Part shown: positions 1 through 8,189 of the stretch, piece by piece
How positions within the stretch are numbered: position 1 is the first letter of the stretch
Layout of the letters: each line of letters begins with the position of its first letter
NCBI GenBank assembly: GCA_023301765.1
Contig: JALZUC010000018.1
Coordinates: forward strand, 1 to 37,894
Reading direction: 5' to 3'
Length of the DNA stretch: 37,894 nucleotides
From: Akkermansiaceae bacterium
Lineage (GTDB): Bacteria > Verrucomicrobiota > Verrucomicrobiia > Verrucomicrobiales > Akkermansiaceae
Made by a program: the position numbers and the translations under genes
The notes under the pieces: model-generated
The model's database searches: none
The model's input: only the letters and a program-made list of their open reading frames with translations
What the model was told of the DNA's origin: nothing

Positions 1-150
1 TTCTTTGCCGCAGTCTTCTTTGCCGCAGTCTTCTTTGCCGCAGTCTTCTTTGCCGCAGTCTTCTTTGCCGCAGTCTTCTTTGCCGCAGTCTTCTTTGCCA
101 CAGTCTTCTTTGCCACAGTCTTCTTTGCCACAGTCTTCTTTGCCACAGTC
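1..150. repeat. 15-bp tandem repeat, ten in-phase copies (VNTR-like)
   Basis: Ten head-to-tail copies of TTCTTTGCCGCAGTC are visible and the array continues off the left edge. Six copies (1-90) read GCCGC and four (91-150) read GCCAC. That one-base difference changes the encoded repeat from AAKKT to VAKKT. Because the unit is 15 bp, gain or loss of copies keeps frame and only alters the length of the basic tail. The near-perfect identity of the copies points to recent expansion by slippage or unequal recombination. Confidence 0.9.
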
Positions 151-245
151 TTTTTAGATGAAGATTTTTTCACAGTCTTTTTGACTGTGGTTTTTTTAAC
201 AGCACGTTTCACGGTATTTTTTACAGTTTTTTTCTTAGTAGCCAT
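1..245 (-). CDS. Histone H1-like lysine-rich protein, N-terminal part (cut by left edge)
   Basis: The reading frame opens at the ATG at 245 on the minus strand and runs without a stop off the left edge, giving 81 visible codons. The product starts MATKKKTVKNTVKRAVKK and then becomes a regular five-residue repeat, VAKKT four times followed by AAKKT, almost entirely Lys, Ala, Val and Thr. This composition matches bacterial histone H1-like (Hc1-type) proteins and the lysine-rich tails some bacteria attach to DNA-binding proteins, so binding to nucleic acid is a fair inference. The C-terminal part is not visible: it could be a small free H1-like protein or the N-terminal tail of a larger protein, as in the sigma factor at 29616-31463. 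The upstream spacer (246-431) is AT-rich and probably holds its promoter. Confidence 0.7.
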   Translation of the reverse strand, partial: MATKKKTVKNTVKRAVKKTTVKKTVKKSSSKKTVAKKTVAKKTVAKKTVAKKTAAKKTAAKKTAAKKTAAKKTAAKKTAAK

Positions 246-431
246 AGCAGATAGAGGGGTATCAGACAGGTAAATTATGATTAATCCCGAACTATATAAT
301 TTTACACAGTGTGTATTAAATTAATAAACAGAATAAATTATTAATAATATCTCGTTATTCACAATTAAATATCAATACAAGCACAAATTTTACAAATAGG
401 TAAAAATACCCCCCCTATTTTATTAACTCTA

Positions 432-1394
432 TTACCGCCCTGCGCGTTGGTCATATTCTTCTTTTTTAGCGATGATCCATGCTTGATCAGCCTCGGAAAG
501 CTTACTGAAACTAGTGACCCCACGTTTTCCATCGGGGTCAATAAGAGTAACTTTGCCGTCACTATATCGGTAGAGCTTAGAAAATACCTTTCTCCCCTGT
601 CTGTTAGTCCACATGCGGTAACCTCGCTTCTCAAGTTTCTCAAGCCATGCACCATAGTCATCCTCTGCCTTACTAATTGCAGTCTTGATCTTAGCCCAAT
701 AATAATCAGCCCCTCCTTTCTTATAGCCTCTGTATTCAGCAAAATTACCACCGCTTGGTGAAAGGATAATTACCGTAGGGTGGCCGTGCACTCGGTATTT
801 TTTCTTAAGCGCCTTGATATAGTTCTGCTTTTGTGTCCAAGCATTCTCTCCCTTACCCTCACCTTTAATATTTTCATCCACCCTGAGGCGCACAATATTC
901 TTGGAAGCCCAGCTATCAAAACCTTGATTAGAAAATAGTTCATTACTTAACACCCGGCACAAAGGACTACGCTGCGAGTTGGTAAACCATACCAAAACAG
1001 GCTTCCCTGTCTCTCGGGACTGACCCATCGCCTGTACATAACTGACATGCCAAGAGGTGTTTTCCGGCTTTTTCCATAAATCTTCAAACTCTTCTTCAAA
1101 GTCTTCGTCAGGATTCTCAGGTGCCCAGACAATATCTTCATTTTTTGTAATACCAACTGCAGCTGATGATACTTGAGCTGTTGCTGTCCCCCCCGCAATA
1201 GCGCCAGCCTTATTTGAAACTCTGCCACCTGCCCTCTGATACGCCTCTATGCCTGTGAGAGGTTTCTTCTTCTCTTTCTCCTGAATCTTCTTCTGTTTTT
1301 TTTCATAAATCATTGTTCCCAGCTGAGCACAAGAAATCAGCGACAATACACCTACTGATATTATTACACCTGCAATGACTCGATTAAAATTCAT
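432..1394 (-). CDS. Thioredoxin-fold lipoprotein with C-terminal SHD1-type domain
   Basis: 320 residues. The N-terminus has a hydrophobic segment ending in lipobox LISC (19-22), so it is probably a lipoprotein acylated at Cys22. A charged linker (30-45) leads to a thioredoxin-like domain at about 115-240, including KPVLVWF and the cis-Pro segment GHPTV (204-208). The position of the usual CxxC reads SPLC (143-146), so only one active-site cysteine remains and ordinary disulfide exchange is unlikely. Residues 258-308 (YRMWTNRQGRKVFSKLYRY...GKVTLIDPDGK...SFSKLSEADQAWI) match the SHD1-like domain often seen in secreted planctomycete and verrucomicrobial proteins. It is divergent from the YqgE/AlgH gene, with a spacer of about 130 bp. 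The fold assignment is fairly sure; the function is not known. Confidence 0.75.
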   Translation of the reverse strand: MNFNRVIAGVIISVGVLSLISCAQLGTMIYEKKQKKIQEKEKKKPLTGIEAYQRAGGRVSNKAGAIAGGTATAQVSSAAVGITKNEDIVWAPENPDEDFEEEFEDLWKKPENTSWHVSYVQAMGQSRETGKPVLVWFTNSQRSPLCRVLSNELFSNQGFDSWASKNIVRLRVDENIKGEGKGENAWTQKQNYIKALKKKYRVHGHPTVIILSPSGGNFAEYRGYKKGGADYYWAKIKTAISKAEDDYGAWLEKLEKRGYRMWTNRQGRKVFSKLYRYSDGKVTLIDPDGKRGVTSFSKLSEADQAWIIAKKEEYDQRAGR

Positions 1395-1523
1395 AACACA
1401 TGCTTGTTCCTAGACAATCTCTTGGCAACTCGGAACTTTCATCACATCCAGTAAGATTGCTCCAAAAATTCACCAATAGGCTTGGCAATAAGAACCCATA
1501 AGGTGTTTTATACTCCCTACACT

Positions 1524-2093
1524 ATGCATGATTCTTCGGACGCTCCCATCCCCCTCCAAGGCCAACTACTTATTGCAGACCCCTCTCTGCGTGATGGAGT
1601 TTTTAATAAATCCGTCATTTTACTTGCTGAACACTCTCTTGATAAGGGCGGCTACGGCCTCATATTAAATCACCCCACCGACCAAACGGTAGGTGACTTA
1701 ATACGCTCAGAAGATTTTCAAACACTAAGTAAAATCCCCGTGTACCTCGGAGGCCCCGTCGGTCAAGAGCACCTCACTTTTGTCGCATTCTGGGCGAACG
1801 TAACACAAAAATCTCCGGCTCAATTAAAATTCGCCACCCGCATATCAGCACAAGATGCCATTAAACACTCTCAGCAATCAGGTACACTAGTGCGAGCCTT
1901 TGCCGGATGCTCAAGCTGGACTCCAGGCCAACTAGAAAATGAACTGCGTAAAAAATCATGGATACCCGTAAAACCAGGAATCGAGCTACTCTCCACCCAA
2001 CACGAGAAAAACCTCTGGGCAGAAATACTGCGTAATGTTTCTCCATATCATCAAATCCTCGCTGAGGCTCCAGATGACATTTACATGAACTAA
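1524..2093 (+). CDS. YqgE/AlgH family protein (DUF179)
   Basis: 190 residues from the ATG at 1524 (MHDSSDAPIPLQGQLLIADP). The family core is visible: LRDGVFNKSVILLAEH, GGYGLILNHPT, VYLGGPVGQEHLTF and AFAGCSSWTPGQLENEL, with the expected total length. The frame can be extended to a TTG at 1482, but that adds 14 residues not expected in the family, so the ATG is preferred. E. coli YqgE and Pseudomonas AlgH are cytoplasmic proteins of poorly defined role; AlgH has been linked to regulation of alginate and other traits. It converges with trkH, only 10 bp between the stop codons. Confidence 0.88.
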   Translation: MHDSSDAPIPLQGQLLIADPSLRDGVFNKSVILLAEHSLDKGGYGLILNHPTDQTVGDLIRSEDFQTLSKIPVYLGGPVGQEHLTFVAFWANVTQKSPAQLKFATRISAQDAIKHSQQSGTLVRAFAGCSSWTPGQLENELRKKSWIPVKPGIELLSTQHEKNLWAEILRNVSPYHQILAEAPDDIYMN

Positions 2094-2103
2094 CCATATA
2101 CTC

Positions 2104-3618
2104 TTAATACCTCTTCCATAATGAAGGCATAAACAAGACTAAGACTGCGTAAAGCTCTAATCTCCCCAGCATCATCAACAAGCTAAGGAAAATCTTAGTA
2201 ACTGGCAATAAGTGCCCAAAATTCTCCGCCGGCCCTACCGATCCAAAACCAGGTCCAATATTAGCAAGTGTAGCGATCACCGCACCAAAGGCGCTAATCA
2301 TATCCATCCCATGAGTCACCTCTAACAGAGAGACTACAAAGCATGATACAATAAATATAAATGTAAACAGTGCCAAAAACACTACAGTCTGTAACCGCTC
2401 TGGCTCGCCTAACTGATTTCCATTTACATGCATTCTAAATACCTGATGCGGACGAAAGGCCCTAACAATTTCAAACCGTGCCGTTTTTAAAAGCACCACA
2501 AAACGGCTAATCTTAACCCCACCGGATGTAGATCCAGAACAGCCCCCCAGTATCATTAATGCCGCTAGTAACACGAGCGTATCTCCCGGCCACGCCGCAT
2601 AATCCACAGTGCTATACCCTGTGGTAGAAAGTATGGACAGCACGTTAAACCAACTATGGCGAACTGCAGTCAAAAAACCCATCGGCTCCTCACCACCTAT
2701 TTCCGTCAAGTTCCAGGCAATAATAAGTGACGCCACCACAAAAATAATAACAAAGAGCTTACCCTCCTCCTCAGAGCGTAACCTCTTCCAGCGTTTACGC
2801 AGCATCACCACCCAGACCATAAAGCTGATACTACAGATGATCATAAAGACACTAAGCCAGAGCTCAATGAGCCACCCATTCCCCCAGGAGGAATAATAAC
2901 CTATACTCTGATTGTGCGGGCTAAATCCACCCGTAGAAACCACCGTAAAAGCGTGTGAAATCGCGTTGTAGGGGGTAAGCCCCAGCGCCAGCAAACCCAA
3001 TATACATATCACCGTGATACACAGATACATCATCCACAATGTGAGCGCTGTATCACGGATACGTGCAGTATGTGCCTCCCCTGTCTGAAAAGAAGATTCA
3101 TTCCGGAATAATGATTTTGAGCCCATACCCAAATATGAGAGTAGCGCAACAAAAAGAACCAGAATCCCCATTCCCCCCAGCCACTGAGTTACAGAGCGCC
3201 ACATCAGTATCCCTCTCGGCCATGACTCAATATCATTTCCTGCATCTGGATCTGTCCCCATCACCGTGGAGCCAGTAGTAGTAAAGCCAGAAACAGACTC
3301 AAAAAACGCATCTGCAAACACCATACTCGGCTGCCCTAACATGTAAGGCAGACTCCCCATTAAACCACATAAAATCCACCCCAACCCCACAACTACAACA
3401 CCCTCACGGCGTGGCACACGCTCAATTTTACCAATACCACAGAATAATAACAAAATCCCACCAAAGGCCACAATTGCCGCTGAAAAAAATAAGCAGTTCC
3501 ACGCCGAGGCCTCTTCAGTAACTGGATCTAACCATGCAAATAAGCCACAACCTAACATTGCCATACTTTCAAGTAAAAGTAAGGCTCCTAAAAATTTAGC
3601 GAGGATACGGTAATTCAT
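2104..3618 (-). CDS. trkH: TrkH-type potassium uptake transmembrane subunit
   Basis: 504 residues, strongly hydrophobic, of the size and organisation of TrkH/KtrB cation channels. The four pore loops are recognisable by their filter motifs: SGFTTTGSTVM, TVVSTGGFSPHNQS, SILSTTGYSTVDY and ANIGPGFGSVGP. The conserved GGCSGSTSGGVKISR segment between the third and fourth repeats is also present. It forms the membrane pore for K+ uptake and works with the cytoplasmic TrkA subunit encoded immediately upstream (20-bp gap), so the two are almost certainly co-transcribed as trkA-trkH. Confidence 0.95.
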   Translation of the reverse strand: MNYRILAKFLGALLLLESMAMLGCGLFAWLDPVTEEASAWNCLFFSAAIVAFGGILLLFCGIGKIERVPRREGVVVVGLGWILCGLMGSLPYMLGQPSMVFADAFFESVSGFTTTGSTVMGTDPDAGNDIESWPRGILMWRSVTQWLGGMGILVLFVALLSYLGMGSKSLFRNESSFQTGEAHTARIRDTALTLWMMYLCITVICILGLLALGLTPYNAISHAFTVVSTGGFSPHNQSIGYYSSWGNGWLIELWLSVFMIICSISFMVWVVMLRKRWKRLRSEEEGKLFVIIFVVASLIIAWNLTEIGGEEPMGFLTAVRHSWFNVLSILSTTGYSTVDYAAWPGDTLVLLAALMILGGCSGSTSGGVKISRFVVLLKTARFEIVRAFRPHQVFRMHVNGNQLGEPERLQTVVFLALFTFIFIVSCFVVSLLEVTHGMDMISAFGAVIATLANIGPGFGSVGPAENFGHLLPVTKIFLSLLMMLGRLELYAVLVLFMPSLWKRY

Positions 3619-3638
3619 AAATAAAGTGTAGCGTTCTA

Positions 3639-4985
3639 TTACAGCACCAGTTTAAGAAACTTTTTCCGCACCTTAGGCGCCACCATTGCATAGATAGTAT
3701 CACCAGGGCTTAGCACATCCTCAGGCCCTGGCACAATAGCATGCAAGCCCCTCATACGAGCTACCAACACACAGCCTTCCGGCCACTCCACCTCTGAGAC
3801 CATATGCTCCGAGGCAATAGAGCCAGTTGCTACCTCCACCTCAATCACCTCTCCGGCACCCATTTTTTTCACCGTATGAAAACGATCAGATACTAGAAAT
3901 CGCTCCAGCTCCCGACGAGCAGCCTCACGTGGACTAATCGCAGCGAGCACACCAAAGTGACGACCGCTAGCACTAATAGCATCAGCGTAGTCAGCACGGT
4001 GAATAAGGGTAAGGCAGTTTTTTGCCCCTAGATTATTAGCCTGCAGACAAGTCATTACATTATCCTCATCACTTCCACCGGTAGAAATAAAGAAATCAGC
4101 ATCCCCCACTTGCTCTTCTTGCAGCTCTGCCAATACAGTTCCGTCAGTATTAATCACTGTAGTATTAGCCAATAAGCCCGTGAGCTCCTGAGCACGCACT
4201 GGATCTTTTTCAAAAATACGCACCTTACAATGAAAACTCTCTAACATCTGAGCAAGAGAAAATCCATACTCCCCCCCTCCAAAGATCACCACGCGGAGTT
4301 CATCCTCAATACCAGCACCTTTCTGTAACCTTACTGCTAGTTTACGCAGTTTAGTAGGATCACCGAAAATCGTCACCACATCACCAGCCTCCAGAGCATC
4401 AGCAGCAGAAGGCACAAAATGCTCACCACCACGTGTCACGGATGCCACCCGCGTACGCTCTGGTGCTTTTAGATCTGATAACCGTTTCCCCACAACATCA
4501 CTACGTTCGGCCACACGTACCTGCTGAAGCTCGATGCGGCCTCGTGCTACCTCCTCTACTAGAAGAGAATCTGGATTCCTAACAAACTTGGATAGCTCAA
4601 TAGCACTTAAACGCTCTGAGCTGAAAATATGATCAATGCCAAAATGCCCACGGTAATCAAACAGCCACTCTTCACGCTGTAGCCCCGGATGTACCCTCGC
4701 AATAACCTTAGTAGCATTTAGCTTTTTAGCCATTGAAGCCGCCATGATATTAACCGTACTTACACTCGTTAAAGCCAAAAACAGATCACACTCAGCCGCT
4801 CCAGCCTCCACAAGTAATGACGCAACCGCCCCATTACCAGTAATCACACGTGCATCAATCTGCTGCTCTAACTCCGAGGCAACATGTGGATCATTCTCGA
4901 TTACCACAATACTATGCGCCTCCCTAGACAAAGACACCGCAAGATGACGTCCAATTTCTCCGGCTCCAACAATAACAATATTCAT
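3639..4985 (-). CDS. trkA: Trk system potassium uptake protein TrkA
   Basis: 448 residues from the ATG at 4985 (MNIVIVGAGEIGRHLAVSLS). An upstream in-frame start at 5066 would add 27 residues before the first Rossmann strand; family length favours the internal ATG. Two RCK modules are present: the first nucleotide-binding motif is GAGEIG, the second GGGEYG near the middle, each followed by a TrkA-C-like domain (…VVGKRLSDLKAPERTRVASVTR; …CVLVARMRG…VLSPGDTIYAMV). Known role: cytoplasmic NAD(H)/nucleotide-sensing gating subunit of the Trk K+ channel. First gene of the operon with trkH; divergent from trxB, so promoters for both probably lie in 4986-5140. Confidence 0.95.
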   Translation of the reverse strand: MNIVIVGAGEIGRHLAVSLSREAHSIVVIENDPHVASELEQQIDARVITGNGAVASLLVEAGAAECDLFLALTSVSTVNIMAASMAKKLNATKVIARVHPGLQREEWLFDYRGHFGIDHIFSSERLSAIELSKFVRNPDSLLVEEVARGRIELQQVRVAERSDVVGKRLSDLKAPERTRVASVTRGGEHFVPSAADALEAGDVVTIFGDPTKLRKLAVRLQKGAGIEDELRVVIFGGGEYGFSLAQMLESFHCKVRIFEKDPVRAQELTGLLANTTVINTDGTVLAELQEEQVGDADFFISTGGSDEDNVMTCLQANNLGAKNCLTLIHRADYADAISASGRHFGVLAAISPREAARRELERFLVSDRFHTVKKMGAGEVIEVEVATGSIASEHMVSEVEWPEGCVLVARMRGLHAIVPGPEDVLSPGDTIYAMVAPKVRKKFLKLVL

Positions 4986-5140
4986 AGCTACGGCCCTGCG
5001 GCCGCTCACACTCCTGCCACCATCACCCAAAAATGGCAAGAACCGATCCTCCATCCTCTTCTGCATAAAAATTAACCAGCTTCCACTTGCCCACCCTGAT
5101 ATTTAAGATCATAATCATTACCTCTTAGACCCTAAACAAT

Positions 5141-6070
5141 ATGGAAAACGTCATTATCATAGGAACCGGCCCTGCCGGATACACAGCCGCCATCTATGCA
5201 GCCCGCGCAGATCTCACCCCGCTCATCCTCACCGGCACACAGCCCGGCGGCCAGCTTACCACCACCACTGAAGTAGAAAACTTCCCAGGTTTCCCTGAAG
5301 GAATCACCGGCCCTGAGCTGATGACTCACATGCAAAAACAAGCAGAAAAATTTGGCACTCGTGTAGAATTCGCCCACATAGATAGCGTCATTAAAGAAGA
5401 CGATGGCACCTTCACGCTCAAAGCAGGAGATAAATCATACCAAAGTCGTGCTATAATCGTAGCCTCCGGCGCTTCTGCTCGCTACCTTGGCCTACCTGGC
5501 GAGGACGAGCTTACTAAAGGAGGCCATGGCCTCACGGCATGTGCCACCTGTGACGGAGCATTCTACCGTGATGTTCCAGTCTGCGTTGTTGGCGGAGGTG
5601 ACTCTGCCTGTGAAGAAGCCACCTTCCTCACCAAGTTTGCCAGTAAAGTCTACCTCATCGTCCGCCGTGACGAGCTAAGAGCATCTAAAATCATGGCTCA
5701 GAGAGCACTCAATCATGATAAAATTGAAATCATCTGGAACTCCGGAATTAATCAATACCTTACCAATGAAAAAGGTGACATTCGTGCCGTAGAGCTTACC
5801 GACACCTCAAACGGTGACCTTTCAGAGCTCGCAGTAGAAGGTGTCTTCATGGCCATTGGTCACACACCTAACAGCGGCTTCCTCAATGGTCTCGTAGAAA
5901 CTGACGAAAATGGCTACATACTACAAAAACACGGCACCCTTACCAGTGTAGCTGGTATCTACGCCGCTGGTGATATCTCTGATACAGAATACCGCCAGGC
6001 CATTACTGCCGCAGGCCAAGGCTGCGCCTCCGCCATTGAAGTAGAGCGCTGGCTCTCTGAGCAAGAGTAA
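5141..6070 (+). CDS. trxB: Thioredoxin-disulfide reductase
   Basis: 309 residues, normal family length. FAD-binding motif [10 protein letters not shown] (8-17), redox centre CATC (Cys134, Cys137) within [19 protein letters not shown]-binding [10 protein letters not shown] (151-160), and the C-terminal FAD motif [19 protein letters not shown] are all intact. It transfers electrons from NADPH to thioredoxin in the cytoplasm. The ATG at 5141 puts the first glycine motif at the usual distance from the N-terminus. It is divergent from trkA; the next gene (6115) starts 44 bp downstream and may or may not be co-transcribed. Confidence 0.97.
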   Translation: MENVIIIGTGPAGYTAAIYAARADLTPLILTGTQPGGQLTTTTEVENFPGFPEGITGPELMTHMQKQAEKFGTRVEFAHIDSVIKEDDGTFTLKAGDKSYQSRAIIVASGASARYLGLPGEDELTKGGHGLTACATCDGAFYRDVPVCVVGGGDSACEEATFLTKFASKVYLIVRRDELRASKIMAQRALNHDKIEIIWNSGINQYLTNEKGDIRAVELTDTSNGDLSELAVEGVFMAIGHTPNSGFLNGLVETDENGYILQKHGTLTSVAGIYAAGDISDTEYRQAITAAGQGCASAIEVERWLSEQE

Positions 6071-6114
6071 TACTAAGATTAATTATTACTCACACGTTCA
6101 TTCTACTACCAATC

Positions 6115-6858
6115 ATGAAGCTTCCCCTCATCTGTATCAGCAGCACCATTGCCACTCTACTAGCAGTGCCATACACACTGCTCGCAGATGAGGCTTCGGC
6201 TGAGAATAAAGTAACGGCAACAACTAAGCCGATGGTCAAACACCTGGAAAACGGAAACTACCAAATTGGTAAAATTACGTTTAACAAAATAACCCGCACC
6301 ATCAATATGCCGGCGCGTATAAACTTAGTAAACCCAGATACTTTAATCGAATATCTCATCGTGCACCTTAATGGTGAGAAGACTCATGAATCTCTTCTCA
6401 CCTCAGAAGTAGACCCCACTAACCTCAATATCGCGCTTAAGCTCCTCAGCTACCAAGAATCTCAAGAACTCTTCCGCACCTTTAATGAGGACGGCTCGCT
6501 CAGCGCAAAATACCATGAAGTTTCTGATGAAATAAAAAAATCAGCACGCTTTGAAATCCACGTTACATGGAAAGACAAAGAGGAAGAGAAAACGCACCCC
6601 ATCACTCACTGGCTACACCACCGAGATAACAAACAAAAGATGCCAGATACCCCATGGGTCTACAACGGCTCCTACGTGCATAACAAAAAATTTAAGGCCA
6701 AACTCACTGGTAGTATGTTTACCATATTCCCAGATTTGGGAGCCATCGCTAACTATCCAGGTGATGACCGTGAAGATGACCAACTCTGGACCCCTGCCCC
6801 TAATCTACCAGCTGAACGATCTGACGTTACTGTAACACTTAAGCCATGGGGGAAATAA
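6115..6858 (+). CDS. Exported YdjY-domain protein
   Basis: 247 residues with a Sec-type signal peptide (MKLPLICISSTIATLLAVPYTLLA, cleavage probably just before DEAS). Residues 45-120 resemble the YdjY domain: GNYQIGKITFNKITRTINMP, then LIEYLIVHLNGEKTHESLL and a TSEVDPTNLNIALKLL segment. In the YdjY proteins I know this begins a domain ending near a variable C-terminal region, here with HWLHHRDNK and a closing segment rich in Asp and Pro (FPDLGAIANYPGDDREDDQLW). The biochemical role of YdjY proteins is not established. The stop codon overlaps a spurious upstream start of the next gene, whose probable ATG lies 32 bp downstream, so the two are likely co-expressed. Confidence 0.7.
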   Translation: MKLPLICISSTIATLLAVPYTLLADEASAENKVTATTKPMVKHLENGNYQIGKITFNKITRTINMPARINLVNPDTLIEYLIVHLNGEKTHESLLTSEVDPTNLNIALKLLSYQESQELFRTFNEDGSLSAKYHEVSDEIKKSARFEIHVTWKDKEEEKTHPITHWLHHRDNKQKMPDTPWVYNGSYVHNKKFKAKLTGSMFTIFPDLGAIANYPGDDREDDQLWTPAPNLPAERSDVTVTLKPWGK

Positions 6859-6890
6859 ATCCGCACTCCCCCCTCCATCTCTCTGAAAAA

Positions 6891-8051
6891 ATGAAACCTC
6901 TCAGCCTAGCTCTCATAACCATTCTCATCAGCGGCCTCCCACTTCTGGCTCAAGATAAACCTCAGCCACACCTCTCAATAAAGCTAGAGATCAAGCGCGC
7001 TATCGAACGTGGTAATTCATATCTAAAAAAGCAACAGCACGCAGATGGATACTGGGGGCAAAAAAAATACCCAGCACTCAGTGCACTCACACTCACCGCA
7101 GCAGTCCGCTCCCCCTCATTTAAAGCATCAGACGCCATCACTAGAGGCTACAGCTGGATCATTAATCAACAGAAAGCAGACGGAGGTATCTACGTAGAAG
7201 GGCTAGGCACATACAACACCGCCACATCTCTAACAGCACTAGTAGCTGCCAATAATGAAGCTTTTAAGCCAAACATCCTCAAAGCCAGAAAATACCTGGT
7301 CGAACTCCAGACTACTGAGGAAAATCGTGGTGAGATTGATAAAAAGCACATCGGCGGCATCGGCTACGGCGGCACCTATAAACACTCTGACCTCTCTAAC
7401 ACCCACCTCGCCATGGAGGCGCTTAGACTATCACGTCACATCGCCCAAGATGACGCAGAGAGCAAACAACCAGAATTGAACTGGGACGCAGCCCTTGAAT
7501 TTGTCTCTCGCACCCAAAACCTCAAAGCTACCAATAAGGAAAAAGACATCTCAGATGATGGCTCCTTTGTCTATTACCCCGGTGACTCCAAGTCCGGAGA
7601 AAAAAATGTAAATCCCGATGGCACTCAGACCCTTCGAGGCTATGGCTCCATGTCCTACGCGGGACTACTCTCCCTCATCTATGCAGACCTAGACGACTCA
7701 GACCCACGTGTAAAAGCCGTAAAAGACTGGCTTGCCAAGAACTACACAGTCAAAGAAAACCCCGGCCTAGGCACCAAAGAAGACCCCACCCTAGGCCAGC
7801 AAGGCCTCTTCTACTACTACCAAGCCATGGCCAAAGGCCTCTCCGCGGCAAATATTGATCAGCTAACACTTGCAGACGGCACGAAAGTAGACTGGCGTAA
7901 AGACCTCGGTAACGCTCTGCTTAAGAAACAGCGCGAAGACGGCTCATGGATCAATGAAGAAAACTCACGCTGGTGGGAAAGTGACCCCATCCTCGTCACC
8001 GCCTACTCCGTATTAGCCCTAGAGCAGCTCTACTACTCAATCCCTAAGTAG
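6891..8051 (+). CDS. Exported prenyltransferase/squalene-cyclase-like alpha/alpha-toroid protein
   Basis: 386 residues from the ATG at 6891 (MKPLSLALITILISGLPLLAQ), a clear signal peptide; the earlier in-frame ATG at 6846 overlaps the preceding gene and would bury the signal peptide, so it was rejected. The mature part holds several repeats of the toroid type: GNSYLKKQQHADGYWG, YSWIINQQKADGGIYVEG, ALEFVSRTQN…DDGSFVYYPG, and LLKKQREDGSWINE…WWESDPILVTAYSVLALEQL. These QxxDGxW-like repeats are shared by squalene cyclases, prenyltransferase beta subunits and many uncharacterised secreted planctomycete/verrucomicrobial proteins. I do not see the DxDD cyclase motif, so terpene cyclisation is not supported. 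Export suggests a binding or structural role. Confidence 0.75.
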   Translation: MKPLSLALITILISGLPLLAQDKPQPHLSIKLEIKRAIERGNSYLKKQQHADGYWGQKKYPALSALTLTAAVRSPSFKASDAITRGYSWIINQQKADGGIYVEGLGTYNTATSLTALVAANNEAFKPNILKARKYLVELQTTEENRGEIDKKHIGGIGYGGTYKHSDLSNTHLAMEALRLSRHIAQDDAESKQPELNWDAALEFVSRTQNLKATNKEKDISDDGSFVYYPGDSKSGEKNVNPDGTQTLRGYGSMSYAGLLSLIYADLDDSDPRVKAVKDWLAKNYTVKENPGLGTKEDPTLGQQGLFYYYQAMAKGLSAANIDQLTLADGTKVDWRKDLGNALLKKQREDGSWINEENSRWWESDPILVTAYSVLALEQLYYSIPK

Positions 8052-8189
8052 CCCCCTCGAGATCATCGCTCAGCAACTAATTCATCTTAAGCTCCCTACA
8101 CTCAAAAATCTCGTGCACCGCACACTCACATATTATAAAGCCCATCACACTGGGGCCGAAATTGCAGTAATCTAGTATACATAAAAAGC

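Noticed and set aside
1-150. Possible CRISPR array
   Set aside because: Units are 15 bp, directly adjacent without spacers, and lie in a coding frame for a lysine-rich protein.
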